DNA from: Ureibacillus composti
Lineage (GTDB): Bacteria > Bacillota > Bacilli > Bacillales_A > Planococcaceae
DNA length: 64,000 nucleotides
Direction: 5' to 3'
Assembly: GCA_030348875.1 (NCBI GenBank)
Contig: JAUCEP010000002.1
Span: forward strand, 4,344,637 to 4,408,636
Positions 18,382-27,604 of this stretch are shown here, piece by piece. Under the pieces are notes generated by a model that was given only the letters and a program-made list of their open reading frames with translations, did not search any database and was not told where the DNA came from. Position 1 is the stretch's first letter. Each line of letters opens with the position of its first letter. A program made the position numbers and the translations under genes.

Positions 18382-19377
18382 ATGGATACGAGTTCTCATA
18401 TCATTATGGGTTTAGGATTAGCTGCCCTTTCTCAAATTGACCCCGTTGTCGCTAATCATTCTAACCTGTCACAAGCAGTCATGTTAGGTACAGTTTTAGG
18501 TTCAAATGCCCCTGATTTTGACTTCATCTATAGAGTGAGAGGAAAGAGCAGTTATATCCGGAATCACCGTTCCTGGTCTCATTCCTTACCGGTATTACCT
18601 CTATGGAGTATCGCTATTTCAGGTATTATCTATCTTTTCTTTCCTGTGCCATCTTTTCTCCATTTACTTTTATGGACATTCTTAGCTGTTATTCTGCATG
18701 TATTTTTTGATTTATTTAATGTACATGGAACTCAAGTTTTACTTCCCTTTTCAAAAACGTGGATTGCGTTTGACTCGCTCCCGTTAGTAGATCCTACTAT
18801 TCTAGTAGTACATTTGTTGGGTTTTTGCCTACTTCCTTTTTTCCAAATGGGTAAACTATTTTTCATCATATATATTTTAATTTTTGTTTATCTTATTGTC
18901 CGGGCAATATCGACAGTGGTAACAAAGAAAGTTTTACATCACTATTTTCTCAATTCAATCCGTATTAAATTAATTCCACGTATTTCTTTGTTTCATTGGG
19001 ATGTCATCATTGAGACTAAAGAGGATTTTTTATTTGGCGTTTTCTCAAAAGGCCGTTTTAATGTTGAACATTCTCTTTTAAAGAAAATAGATTTTCCTGA
19101 ACTAGTCTCTACAAGTAAAAGCCACCCTTATGTTGCTGATTTCCTTTCAAGTACCCACTATGCTTATCCATTTGTTCAGATAACAAAAAATGGCTATTTA
19201 GTTTATTGGAGAGACCTTCGCTTTCGTACCAATAAGTTTTTTCCCAATCTTGCTATCATCGCAGTATCGTCCGATTACAAGATTAAGAATTGTTTCATCG
19301 GTACATTACATTCCTTAAAACAATACAAACAGGTAATAAAACAATTGAAAAGTACTTCAATCTTAAAAAAGGGATGA
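18382..19377 (+). CDS. Membrane-bound metal-dependent hydrolase (YdjM/DUF457 type)
   Basis: A 331-aa protein whose N-terminal half is the DUF457/YdjM membrane hydrolase domain. Metal-ligand motifs are SSHIIMGLG, GSNAPDFDFIYR and HRSWSHSLP, within four or five membrane segments. The C-terminal half (from about residue 200) is soluble and not recognised. The ATG at 18382 is fixed by GAGGAGGA; five in-frame codons upstream are open but lack a ribosome site. Four bases separate it from the glycosyltransferase gene, so the two are coupled and probably act on membrane lipids or cell-surface material. Confidence 0.8.
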   Translation: MDTSSHIIMGLGLAALSQIDPVVANHSNLSQAVMLGTVLGSNAPDFDFIYRVRGKSSYIRNHRSWSHSLPVLPLWSIAISGIIYLFFPVPSFLHLLLWTFLAVILHVFFDLFNVHGTQVLLPFSKTWIAFDSLPLVDPTILVVHLLGFCLLPFFQMGKLFFIIYILIFVYLIVRAISTVVTKKVLHHYFLNSIRIKLIPRISLFHWDVIIETKEDFLFGVFSKGRFNVEHSLLKKIDFPELVSTSKSHPYVADFLSSTHYAYPFVQITKNGYLVYWRDLRFRTNKFFPNLAIIAVSSDYKIKNCFIGTLHSLKQYKQVIKQLKSTSILKKG

Positions 19378-19381
19378 TCTC

Positions 19382-20521
19382 ATGGAAAAGAAATTATTAA
19401 TTATTTCTTCTGATATTACAGGGCATGGCCATAAAAGTATCACAGAATCTTTATGTGAGAAGGTCCAAACTGATCAAGAAGTAAGGATCTTTGTAGTAGA
19501 CGGGTTTTCGCTTGGTAGACGATTACTCTTAAAAATTGGTCAATCCTATGGACCCATTACAAGAAATTCAGAAAATCTTTGGAAAATGATTTGGAAACTT
19601 TCTGCTTTAAAACCGCATTTAGTAGACAATTTTATTGAACTATTGATAAGGGAGAACTTTCTAAAACTACTAGAAGATGTGAAGCCAGATATCATTTTAT
19701 CTGTACATCCTAACTTTAATGGCAGCATTTTAAACATTTTAGAAAAACAGAATATAAAGATCCCTTTCTTTACTCTTATTGCTGATCTTGTAAACATTTT
19801 TCCTCTTTGGGCAGACAAGAGAGCTAATTGTATTATTAGCCCTACGTTTGAAGCCCAAAATAAATGTATTGAATTTGGAATTCCAGATGAGAAGATAAAA
19901 GTCTCTGGATTTCCAGTCAGATCCCGATTTTTCCCTAAAAGCTATAAGCCACAAAAGTTCTATAGTGAGGGTCAGTCTTTAACATGCCTAATTATGAGCG
20001 GTGGTGAAGGCGTAGGAAATATGAAGAAAATAGCGGAAAATCTTCTAAAAAATTTTGATTGTAAAGTTAAAATTGTTGCAGGTAAAAATGTAAAGCTTAA
20101 AAATAAGCTGGAAATGTCCCTTAAGTCTAAATATGGTGATAGAGTGGAAATTTATGGTTTCACTCAAAATATTCAAGACTTAATGCTAACTTCTGATATT
20201 GCCTTTACTAGAGGCAGTCCCAATGTGATGTTTGAGGCAATCGCTACTAATACTCCGCTTATTATTACCGGGGCTTTACCGGGCCAAGAGGAGGATAATC
20301 CAACTTTTGCTGAGAAATTCAATTTGGGAGTGGTATGCAAAAACCCAAAAGAAATTAAAGAAACAGTAACAAATTTATTAGAAAATAATGGAGAGAAATT
20401 AAAAGAAATACTAATCAGTCAAAGGAACTTTATAAATACAAATGCAGCTGAGGACATTCTCCAACTCATTCTAAAGGGAGAAGAACCTTATTATGAAGAA
20501 TTGGAGGAAAAACTTTCTTAA
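19382..20521 (+). CDS. Glycolipid glycosyltransferase (MGDG synthase/UgtP family)
   Basis: A 379-aa GT-B glycosyltransferase of the family that adds sugar from a UDP donor to diacylglycerol. The N-terminal acceptor domain shows SSDITGHGHKSITESL (the GHGH motif typical of MGDG synthases) and FTLIADLVNIFPLWADK. The C-terminal donor domain shows LIMSGGEGVGNMKKIAE, FTRGSPNVMFEAIATNTPLI and GALPGQEEDN. No signal peptide is seen; it should act at the inner face of the membrane. It is translationally linked to the upstream hydrolase gene. Processive or single sugar addition cannot be told. Confidence 0.85.
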   Translation: MEKKLLIISSDITGHGHKSITESLCEKVQTDQEVRIFVVDGFSLGRRLLLKIGQSYGPITRNSENLWKMIWKLSALKPHLVDNFIELLIRENFLKLLEDVKPDIILSVHPNFNGSILNILEKQNIKIPFFTLIADLVNIFPLWADKRANCIISPTFEAQNKCIEFGIPDEKIKVSGFPVRSRFFPKSYKPQKFYSEGQSLTCLIMSGGEGVGNMKKIAENLLKNFDCKVKIVAGKNVKLKNKLEMSLKSKYGDRVEIYGFTQNIQDLMLTSDIAFTRGSPNVMFEAIATNTPLIITGALPGQEEDNPTFAEKFNLGVVCKNPKEIKETVTNLLENNGEKLKEILISQRNFINTNAAEDILQLILKGEEPYYEELEEKLS

Positions 20522-20577
20522 ACCATGTTCTGTATGAGTTAGAAGGGCTGATCTCCATAAACCTATCTTGTTAACGC

Positions 20578-21399
20578 TTATAAAGTATGCATTAATATAT
20601 TTTTAAAAACATGTTCTGGTCTTTCCTCCGTAATTAAATGTCCAGTTTTTTCATACGTAATTAATTGAGCATCCGGTAAATCACTAACTAACCGTTGACC
20701 AATTTCTACAGGAACAACTCGGTCTTCCTCTCCCCATATTAGTAATGTAGGAACATGTATATCCTGAAGTTGGTGTGGTAGTAAATCACCCTCTCGATGA
20801 CGTAGCAGTCGGATCAAAGCCTTATAAAAGGCTTTTTCATTCAGTGGTTTACCAAATTCTTGAATCAATTCTTCATTAATTAATGTATGATCAAAGAAAA
20901 CATTTCTTAAGTGATATTTAACGTCCTTTCTTCTGATATAATAATGAACCAATTTATCAAAATACGGTAAATAAGAAGTAAGAACGAGCAGTTTTTTTGA
21001 TGGCTTCAAATAGCCAGAACTACATAACAAAACTAACTTGTTAATTTTCTCAGGAGCAATTAGAGCCATATTTAGAGCGATTTGACCACCCATTGAATGA
21101 GCAACAATATGAGTATTAGAATAACCAAACTGATGGATACATTCTAACATTAGCTTCGCGTAGTTTTGAAAACTATATATAAATGAAAGCGACTTCTCAC
21201 TTTTTCCAAAGCCCGGAAGGTCGACGGCGATGACCGAATACTGTTTTTGCAAAAGGGGAATAATACGACGAAATGTATAGGTAGAAGATGCAAAACCATG
21301 GATTAGAAAAATTGGTGGCTTATCATTCAATATGTATTCACAGTACAAATTGATATCTCCTACTTTAAGGTACATTTGTTTTAACTCATTGACAGTCAA
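20578..21399 (-). CDS. Alpha/beta-fold hydrolase
   Basis: A 273-aa single-domain hydrolase with the oxyanion motif FLIHGFASS and a complete catalytic triad: S102 in AHSMGGQ, D226 in WGEEDRVVP and H254 in KTGHLITEERPEHV. A lid of about 70 residues between strands (YLKPSKKLLVLTSYLPYFDK onward) resembles lipase/esterase-type members. The start is a TTG at 21399 behind GAGAGG; no in-frame ATG precedes LKVGDINLYC closely except at residue 9. It is monocistronic and convergent with the glycosyltransferase gene. Substrate unknown. Confidence 0.85.
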   Translation of the reverse strand: MTVNELKQMYLKVGDINLYCEYILNDKPPIFLIHGFASSTYTFRRIIPLLQKQYSVIAVDLPGFGKSEKSLSFIYSFQNYAKLMLECIHQFGYSNTHIVAHSMGGQIALNMALIAPEKINKLVLLCSSGYLKPSKKLLVLTSYLPYFDKLVHYYIRRKDVKYHLRNVFFDHTLINEELIQEFGKPLNEKAFYKALIRLLRHREGDLLPHQLQDIHVPTLLIWGEEDRVVPVEIGQRLVSDLPDAQLITYEKTGHLITEERPEHVFKNILMHTL

Positions 21400-21490
21400 A
21401 GCGTTCCTCTCCTCCTCAAATTAATAGTTTTGCTTTATTATTAATCAAATTGGCCTAGAGAATGCATAAAACGAGAAAACTAATAGAAGA

Positions 21491-21530
21491 AAGAATTACC
21501 ATTCAAATAGAATAGGTAATTCTTTTTTAT
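21491..21530. repeat. Second copy of the dispersed hairpin
   Basis: Bases 21491-21511 are identical to 12619-12639, and the second arm GGTAATTCTTTTTT is also shared. No gene ends just upstream on the plus strand, so it is not an obvious terminator here. The rest of 21400-21942 holds only AT-rich sequence and one unconvincing minus-strand frame. Confidence 0.6.
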
Positions 21531-21942
21531 TTTCCTTTTAGCTGTGAATTTTTATATAAAATTTTATTAAGATAGGGAAATGTATGGACAATCATTGTTC
21601 TATACATTTTTATTTTCTAGAGTTATGTACAAAATGAAAAAACGCGCATATATTTTCCTTAAGGAAACTTTTATTCCCTAGTAAAAAATAAACTTTTCTG
21701 CCCCTATTTGAGTACAGCCCCAACTTTAATAAAAAAGTGATTTCAAAATGCTTCGGCGATTCAACCTTTTTCCTATTTTCATAGATTTCACTTAATCTCA
21801 AATAGAATACTCTTATAAATCGCGACCTCTACCTCACCTAATGCGAAAAGATGAGGATTTGATATAAAATTAATATAACTCTAATAATTATGGTAGTATT
21901 TTTCAAAAAATACAACATTAGTTCAGATAATTCAGACTATAC

Positions 21943-21971
21943 TTGACGGGTTTTTTATCTTACGTTACATT
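21943..21971 (+). promoter_or_regulatory. Likely promoter of the M20 peptidase gene
   Basis: TTGACG, a 17-base spacer and TACATT lie 37 bases before the start codon. There is no visible operator. Confidence 0.5.
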
Positions 21972-22007
21972 TTGATAGAATCATATACAAAAAAAGGAGG
22001 CAGTCAA

Positions 22008-23663
22008 ATGTTGAACTGTCGCGAAGATATATTGGCTTATACAAAAGAGCTTGTTAACATTGAAAGTATTGTAAATACAACTGGCGAAACGACAATCGCA
22101 CAATCATTATTTCAGACTATTTCCTCATTACAATATTTCTTAAATAATCCTGAATCAGTAGTATTAGAAAAGACCACTGACGATGATCAAGAACGATATA
22201 ATGTTATGGCTTTTGTGAAAGGGAAAAAAGGGGAAAGTAACCGTACCATTATCTTAATGGGGCATATGGATACAGTTGGAATTGATGACTTCAACCAATT
22301 GAAAGAACATGCATGTTTCCCGGATGACCTAATGGAAGCACTAAAGAGCGAAGCATTACCGACTTCCGCTAAAGAACATTTAGAATCTGGAGATTGGTTA
22401 TTTGGCCGTGGCGTCCTTGATATGAAAAGCGGTGTTGCGAGCAACCTCTATCTGTTAAAGTACTATTCCGAATATCCTGAAGAACTTGACGGCAACATAG
22501 TGTTGCTAGCAGAATGTGACGAGGAAGACGGTTCACACGGAGTTCTTTCTGCTTTAAAAACCCTAAAAACTTGGAAAAAGGAACATGGATTCAAATATAT
22601 TGCAGCTATTAATTCTGATTTCGTTTCACCACGCTTTGAAGGTGATGAAAATCGCTATATTTACAAAGGGACGGTAGGTAAACTATTGCCATCATTCTTT
22701 ATTACTGGTGCAGAAACACATGTTGGTTCAGCGTTTGAAGGTTTAGATCCTAACTTTATTGCTGCAGAACTAACAAAACAAATAAATTATAATACAGAGC
22801 TTTCCAATGAAGCATACGGAGAGGCGACAGTTCCACCTGTATCGTTAAAACAAACGGACTTAAAACCATCTTATACCGTTCAAACAGCATTATCTGCATA
22901 TGTTTATTATAATTTCTTTATACATTCTTGGTCTCCTAAAGACGTACTAATCAAACTTAAAGAACAGGCCATGATTGCTTTTACCAATGCACTTACTACT
23001 TTTGAAGAAAGGTATCGTAAATATAGTGAAATTAGTGGCGAACCATTCGTTTCAATTCCTTGGAAACCGAGAGTTTTTACATATGAAGAAATGGAGCAAT
23101 TATTAATTCAAGAAAACGGTGATCCATTCATTGTACACATGAATAGATTCAAACAAAATCTTCTGACAAATTCAGAACTAGATACGCGCATGTTTGCCGC
23201 ACGAGTTGTCGAAGAGGCTTGGAAATGGATGAAGGATAAAAGTCCAGCCATTATCTTGTTTTACTCTTCCCTATACTCACCAAGGATTGAATTGACGGGC
23301 AAAACAAATGATGAGCTGAACTTAATTAACGCCCTTGATCAAGCAGTAGAAACAATACAGCCAGAATATCCACATCCAATTGTTACTCGAAACTTCTTCC
23401 CGTATATCTCTGATATGAGTTTTATGGCTTTAAGTGATGATGAAGACGGAATTAACGCTGTTTCAAAAAATAACCCTGGTTGGGGCACAAAACACTATGT
23501 TGAGTTTCAAGATATCCGCGATATAAATGTGCCTGTTATTAACATCGGTCCATACGGTTTGGATGCTCACAAAAAGCTAGAAAGAATGGAAATGAAATAT
23601 TCCCTAGAAATAGTACCAAATATAACAAATCAAGTTATTCAAAATTTATTATATAAAGAATAA
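22008..23663 (+). CDS. M20 metallopeptidase, RocB-like
   Basis: A 551-aa zinc peptidase/deacylase of the M20 family, close to RocB of the arginine-use pathway in length and order. Metal and catalytic residues are in place: H86 (LMGHMDTV), D138 (RGVLDMKSG) and the acidic pair near 172 (AECDEEDGSHG). Further conserved stretches are SDFVSPRFEGDENRYIYKGT, FFPYISDMSF and VINIGPYGLDAHKKLERM. The ATG at 22008 lies behind AAGGAGG; a longer open frame to 21972 lacks a ribosome site. It stands alone with its own promoter and terminator and no other roc genes nearby, so arginine catabolism is an inference. Confidence 0.85.
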   Translation: MLNCREDILAYTKELVNIESIVNTTGETTIAQSLFQTISSLQYFLNNPESVVLEKTTDDDQERYNVMAFVKGKKGESNRTIILMGHMDTVGIDDFNQLKEHACFPDDLMEALKSEALPTSAKEHLESGDWLFGRGVLDMKSGVASNLYLLKYYSEYPEELDGNIVLLAECDEEDGSHGVLSALKTLKTWKKEHGFKYIAAINSDFVSPRFEGDENRYIYKGTVGKLLPSFFITGAETHVGSAFEGLDPNFIAAELTKQINYNTELSNEAYGEATVPPVSLKQTDLKPSYTVQTALSAYVYYNFFIHSWSPKDVLIKLKEQAMIAFTNALTTFEERYRKYSEISGEPFVSIPWKPRVFTYEEMEQLLIQENGDPFIVHMNRFKQNLLTNSELDTRMFAARVVEEAWKWMKDKSPAIILFYSSLYSPRIELTGKTNDELNLINALDQAVETIQPEYPHPIVTRNFFPYISDMSFMALSDDEDGINAVSKNNPGWGTKHYVEFQDIRDINVPVINIGPYGLDAHKKLERMEMKYSLEIVPNITNQVIQNLLYKE

Positions 23664-23676
23664 TAATTGACAGGGT

Positions 23677-23743
23677 AGTGCCTGTCGCTTCTCGATAATG
23701 CTGATTTATTCAGTAATCAACGAGCAGTGACTGGCACTTTTTT
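23677..23743 (+). terminator. Terminator of the M20 gene
   Basis: A long imperfect stem pairs AGTGCCTGTCGCTTCTCG with CGAGCAGTGACTGGCACT and is followed by six T. Confidence 0.82.
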
Positions 23744-23902
23744 ATAATTTGCTCGCCCAATTCTATTGCTAGAACCATATTTTTTTACATTCATATTATA
23801 CAAGAAACCACATTCGTACTTGAATACTAATCTCAAGCAGGAGCACGAATCCCCACACATTCCAAAAAATTTATACCCTATTCCCTTAAAATAAATAAGA
23901 AG

Positions 23903-24610
23903 GTGGTCATTATTCAACATTCTAAGTATCTAGATTTTTTGTCTAAACTCGGTATTGAGGGTGCACATCCTGGAGGTATTAATTTAACAAAGAAAATATT
24001 CAATAGGGAGAACATTAACAGAGCTTCTCATATTCTAGATGTAGGTTGTGGTACTGGTCAAACTGCTGCCTACTTAGCTCACAAATATGGAGCAAAAGTA
24101 ACTGGCATAGATATTAACTCATCGATGGTTGAAAAGGCAAAAAGAAGAATGAAATCAAACCATTTAACGGTAAAAATAATTCAAGGTTCAGTAGAAAATA
24201 TGCCATTCCCGGATCATCACTTTGACTTTATTATCTCTGAATCTGTTCTTTCATTTGTAAATAAACCAAAAGCTCTTAAAGAAATTTCTCGGGTATTAAA
24301 GAACGGAGGACGTTTAATTGCAATTGAACAAACAATTACACAGCAACTAAAGGAAAAAGAGGAAAACGAAATCAAACAATTTTATGGATTCCATTCTCTG
24401 AGTATGAAAGAAGATTGGTTTGCATTATTGAAGCAGGCAGGTTTTGAAAATATCCGTATAGAAAAAAATACTTCTATCAAATCAGCACCTGATGTCCATT
24501 ACTCAAACGATATCGAGCCTGAACTTTATGAAATTTTGGAGGGACATTCAGATATCATCTCCAAGTATCAAGGGATTCTGGACTTTAGAATTTACTCTTG
24601 TACAAAATAA
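23903..24610 (+). CDS. SAM-dependent class I methyltransferase
   Basis: A 235-aa methyltransferase. Motif I ILDVGCGTGQTAAYLA is at about residues 44-59, the acidic ribose contact follows in VTGIDINSSMVEKA, and motif post-II is EISRVLKNGGRLIAIEQ. The N-terminus resembles UbiE/Coq5-type small-molecule methyltransferases. The start is unclear: the GTG at 23903 lies within its own possible ribosome site AAGAAGGTGG, which would better serve a rare ATT at 23912. The gene is single and convergent with the DJ-1 gene through a shared terminator. Substrate unknown. Confidence 0.82.
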   Translation: MVIIQHSKYLDFLSKLGIEGAHPGGINLTKKIFNRENINRASHILDVGCGTGQTAAYLAHKYGAKVTGIDINSSMVEKAKRRMKSNHLTVKIIQGSVENMPFPDHHFDFIISESVLSFVNKPKALKEISRVLKNGGRLIAIEQTITQQLKEKEENEIKQFYGFHSLSMKEDWFALLKQAGFENIRIEKNTSIKSAPDVHYSNDIEPELYEILEGHSDIISKYQGILDFRIYSCTK

Positions 24611-24690
24611 TTTGAGAGTTTAGGACAGCACCAACTCTATCTGTTAAATGGATTAATTTTTGGAGTATTTTTCTTACATTTGGATAGCCA

Positions 24691-24720
24691 AAAGCCTACG
24701 GAATTAATTCCGTAGGCTTT
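24691..24720. terminator. Shared bidirectional terminator
   Basis: A 30-base perfect palindrome built from AAAGCCTACGGAATT and its complement lies between the convergent methyltransferase and DJ-1 genes. Confidence 0.9.
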
Positions 24721-24755
24721 CGATTATATGAAAATTCAGCGAAGAGACTGTAGAA

Positions 24756-25274
24756 TTAGCTTAATGCTTTTACTAAAGCTTCTCCAAATTCTTTAGCGCC
24801 ATCTGGACCATCACCAGTGATAATATCATCATGAGCAACAACATGTTTTTCAACATATGTTACTTTATTCGCTTTTAATTGATCTTTTTGTATATCTACT
24901 GGATAGCAAGTTGCTTCTCTTCCTGTAAGTAAACCCGTTTTAGCTACAGTAACCGCACCTGCACAAATTCCTGTTACAAGAACTTTATTAGTATACGCTT
25001 GTTTCAAGTAGTCTTGTAATTCTTGATTTTCCCATAGATGATCGTTCGTACCAGATCCACCAATAACAGATACAACATCATAGTCAGAAGCAGAAACGTC
25101 TGAGAAAATGACCTCAGCAGTTGCTTTACCTTCATAATCCCCTATGATTTCACCTGTTTTTGTACTTGCAATTGTCACTTCAATTCCGTTGCTTTCCAAT
25201 TCCGCTTTTGGTTGAAATAATTCGTCTTCATTGAAACGTTCTGGTGGTATAATTAAAAGTGCTTTTTTACTCAT
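24756..25274 (-). CDS. DJ-1/PfpI-family protein
   Basis: A 172-aa protein of the DJ-1/PfpI superfamily (chaperones, glyoxalase-like enzymes, transcription partners). The nucleophile elbow holds C104 in TGICAGAVTVA; the residue after Cys is Ala rather than the His of classical PfpI proteases, which speaks against peptidase activity. The N-terminal acidic motif PPERFNEDELF is present. GGAGGAAC lies upstream of the ATG. It is divergent from an HxlR regulator, the usual setting for electrophile-inducible genes. The broken copy at 7711-7859 shares its first 20 residues almost exactly. Confidence 0.85.
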   Translation of the reverse strand: MSKKALLIIPPERFNEDELFQPKAELESNGIEVTIASTKTGEIIGDYEGKATAEVIFSDVSASDYDVVSVIGGSGTNDHLWENQELQDYLKQAYTNKVLVTGICAGAVTVAKTGLLTGREATCYPVDIQKDQLKANKVTYVEKHVVAHDDIITGDGPDGAKEFGEALVKALS

Positions 25275-25367
25275 TTGTAGTTCCTCCTCATTAATAAAAA
25301 AGATTCGCCGGTAAGACGACTATTTCATTCTACTGCTCGTTTTCTTCACTGTGAAGAATGCACTTTT

Positions 25368-25396
25368 TTGTAAGGAGGTTACCGACAGGTTACAAT
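25368..25396 (+). promoter_or_regulatory. Likely promoter of the HxlR gene
   Basis: TTGTAA, 17 bases and TACAAT. The spacer and -10 contain a direct repeat AGGTTAC-CGAC-AGGTTAC that could be a regulator site. The start codon follows 26 bases after the -10. Confidence 0.45.
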
Positions 25397-25422
25397 TGAT
25401 ACAAATAAGGAGGAAAGAATTT

Positions 25423-25812
25423 ATGCCAGATACATTTAGAGATGAAGTTAAAGAAAAGATTATAAATGGTGATTATAATTGTGAAAAAGAACTTACCTTA
25501 TCAATTATAAGTGGTAAATGGAAAATTGTTATTTTATGGCATTTGGGGGTAGAAGGACCACATCGATTCAGTGATCTCCAAAGGCTTTTTCCAAAAATAT
25601 CTCATAAAATATTAACGAATCAATTAAGAGAACTGATGGAAGATGGAATAGTTCATCGCGAGGTTTATCCAGAAGTTCCACCGAAAGTGGAATATTCCAT
25701 GACTGAATTGGGGATGACTTTACTTCCTATCGTTGAAATGATGTATGAATGGGGAAAAAATCGGATAGCAGAAATCATAAATGAAATGGATATCTCGGAA
25801 TTAAACAATTAA
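25423..25812 (+). CDS. HxlR-family transcriptional regulator
   Basis: A 129-aa winged-helix regulator of the HxlR/MarR-like type. Seen are the conserved start of the DNA-binding domain [15 protein letters not shown], recognition helix [20 protein letters not shown] and wing [19 protein letters not shown]. One cysteine lies near the N-terminus ([10 protein letters not shown]), in the place used by HypR/YodB-type members to sense electrophiles. AAGGAGGAAAG fixes the ATG at 25423; the frame is open 24 codons upstream without a ribosome site. It is divergent from the DJ-1 gene, which it probably controls. Confidence 0.87.
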   Translation: MPDTFRDEVKEKIINGDYNCEKELTLSIISGKWKIVILWHLGVEGPHRFSDLQRLFPKISHKILTNQLRELMEDGIVHREVYPEVPPKVEYSMTELGMTLLPIVEMMYEWGKNRIAEIINEMDISELNN

Positions 25813-25856
25813 GAGATAAGCTTACATTTACAATGTTGCTTTACAAAACCTATTAG

Positions 25857-25899
25857 AAAAGAAGCACCTTCACTTAACTGTAAGGAAGGTGCTTCTTTT
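25857..25899 (+). terminator. Terminator of the HxlR gene
   Basis: A 12-bp perfect stem AGAAGCACCTTC/GAAGGTGCTTCT is flanked by A and T runs on both sides. Confidence 0.9.
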
Positions 25900-26210
25900 C
25901 TACCCATCATTAAAAATTAAAATGTTCGAAGGGTCCAACACGACTAAACCAAGGCAATTTTACTCGATTATGTAAGATCACTAAATGTTCAACTATTTTC
26001 ATATATTTTACAATATAGTCTATAAAAATAAGCATCGGAGACATTATCACTTTAACATGAATAGACATTTAAAACACTTATCTACGAAAGATGAACTATT
26101 TCAAAGGAAAGTCCGCTTTTTAATACCTGTAATACCCTTTTTCACTTAGCACACGGATCAGTGGCAGTATCATCTTCACATGATATCCCCCTATATTTAT
26201 ATTTATTGAG

Positions 26211-27139
26211 CATATTACGTGGAGATGATCGTTTTGGTGAATTTGCAAAAGCATTTATTCAAGATGAGAAGCCTATTTTTCCATTTGTCATGGACCACAA
26301 GTGTTAATCGATACAGATCTTTTAAAAGGTGTCGACATCACTGCAGAATGTGCCCGCCTGAAGAATTGCTCGATCGTCAACCAATTGCTCCGAGTGCGGT
26401 AGCAGCGGAACGGGACGATGCCGTGGTACCTCGGGAAATGACAGCAGACGAAATCGATGAAATTATTAAAGCATTTGGTGAAGCAACCAGAAGAGCAATC
26501 GAAGCTGGGTATGATGGAGTTGAAATCCATGGTGCCAATACGTATTTGATTCAGCAATTCTTTTCTCCACACTCAAATCGCAGAACTGACAAGTGGGGTG
26601 GAACTCTGGAAAAACGTATGTCCTTCCCGCTTGCTGTAGTTGACGCTGTTAAAAAAGCAGTTTCAGACCATGCAACAAAACCTTTTATCATCGGCTATCG
26701 GTTATCGCCTGAAGAAAGAGAGAATCCTGGCATCACCATGGAAGACACGTTGCAATTAGTGGACAAGTTGGCGGACCAGGACCTGGATTATCTTCATATT
26801 TCTGTCGGCGGCTTTTGGAATGGATCAATCCGTGATGATAACGATCAGACATCCCGAGTTGTTATGATCCACGAACGTGTCGGCGATCGTGTTCCTGTGA
26901 TGGGGGTTGGGATGCTACGGACACCAGATGAAGTGATGAAAGCATTTGAAACAGGTGTACCTTTAATCGCTTTAGGGAGAGAATTGATAATGGAACCTCA
27001 GTGGGTACAAAAAGTACAAGCCGGTGAAGAAGACAAAATCCGTACAACATTATCTAAAAAAGATCAAAAAGAACTGGCTATATCTGATGAAATGTGGGAG
27101 TACTATACTGGCATCCCTGGCTGGCTTCCTATTGTATAA
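26211..27139 (+). pseudogene. PfpI/Old Yellow Enzyme chimeric pseudogene
   Basis: Two broken genes are joined here. From 26211 one frame reads LRGDDRFGEFAKAFIQDEKP and, after a one-base loss, another reads ICHGPQVLIDTDLLKGVDIT: the middle of a YraA-type PfpI protein with its CHG nucleophile site. At about 26365 it runs straight into an NADH:flavin oxidoreductase (IAPSAVAAERDDAVVPREMT, then VEIHGANTYLIQQFFSPHSN) that stays in frame to a normal end. The oxidoreductase has lost about its first 120 residues, including the start of the FMN barrel. A 306-codon frame from 26219 exists, but its first 55 codons are the PfpI piece in the wrong frame. Confidence 0.8.
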
Positions 27140-27604
27140 GTAGTTCACTTATCTAATCCCATCTCCCATCTATGCTTCCTTGAATTGTTCTACAAAAAAA
27201 GGGGAATCGTGATGATAATTGTCCTTGCTCAGCAAGGATAAGAATATACCTTATAGTAAACAAGACGGAACATTTTAAAGGGAAACCATCTTAGTGGTTT
27301 CCCTCCTTTATTGAGCTTCGGAAGCAAGTATTCGAATTTCTGCAGAGAGTATTTAAGGTTTCCTGTTCTCCGGCGCTAATTTTCAAATCAATTTGTTTAC
27401 TTGGCCGATAGTAGATATATTCTTTTGTATTAGAAACAGAATCGAAATTTCATCCGAAAATAATTCACCAATGACGTCTAGCAGTGAACTTAAGGTTATT
27501 TCTTCCATACTATTAATACTAAATTTCACTGATGCTTAGAAACTATAGGCTAATAGGAATTATTTTAAGCCATTACTAATAACGGGTATACTAATAAGGA
27601 AAGG

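Noticed and set aside
21610..21801. 63-codon minus-strand frame
   Set aside because: No ribosome site, no recognised family, and it lies in AT-rich intergenic DNA.
23677..23743. CCTGTCGCTT shared with the hairpin units at 40.66 and 40.83 kb as a dispersed repeat family
   Set aside because: Only ten bases are shared and the surrounding stems differ, which is too little to claim common origin.
24756..25274. Active PfpI cysteine protease
   Set aside because: The residue after the nucleophile Cys is Ala, not the His of the protease triad.
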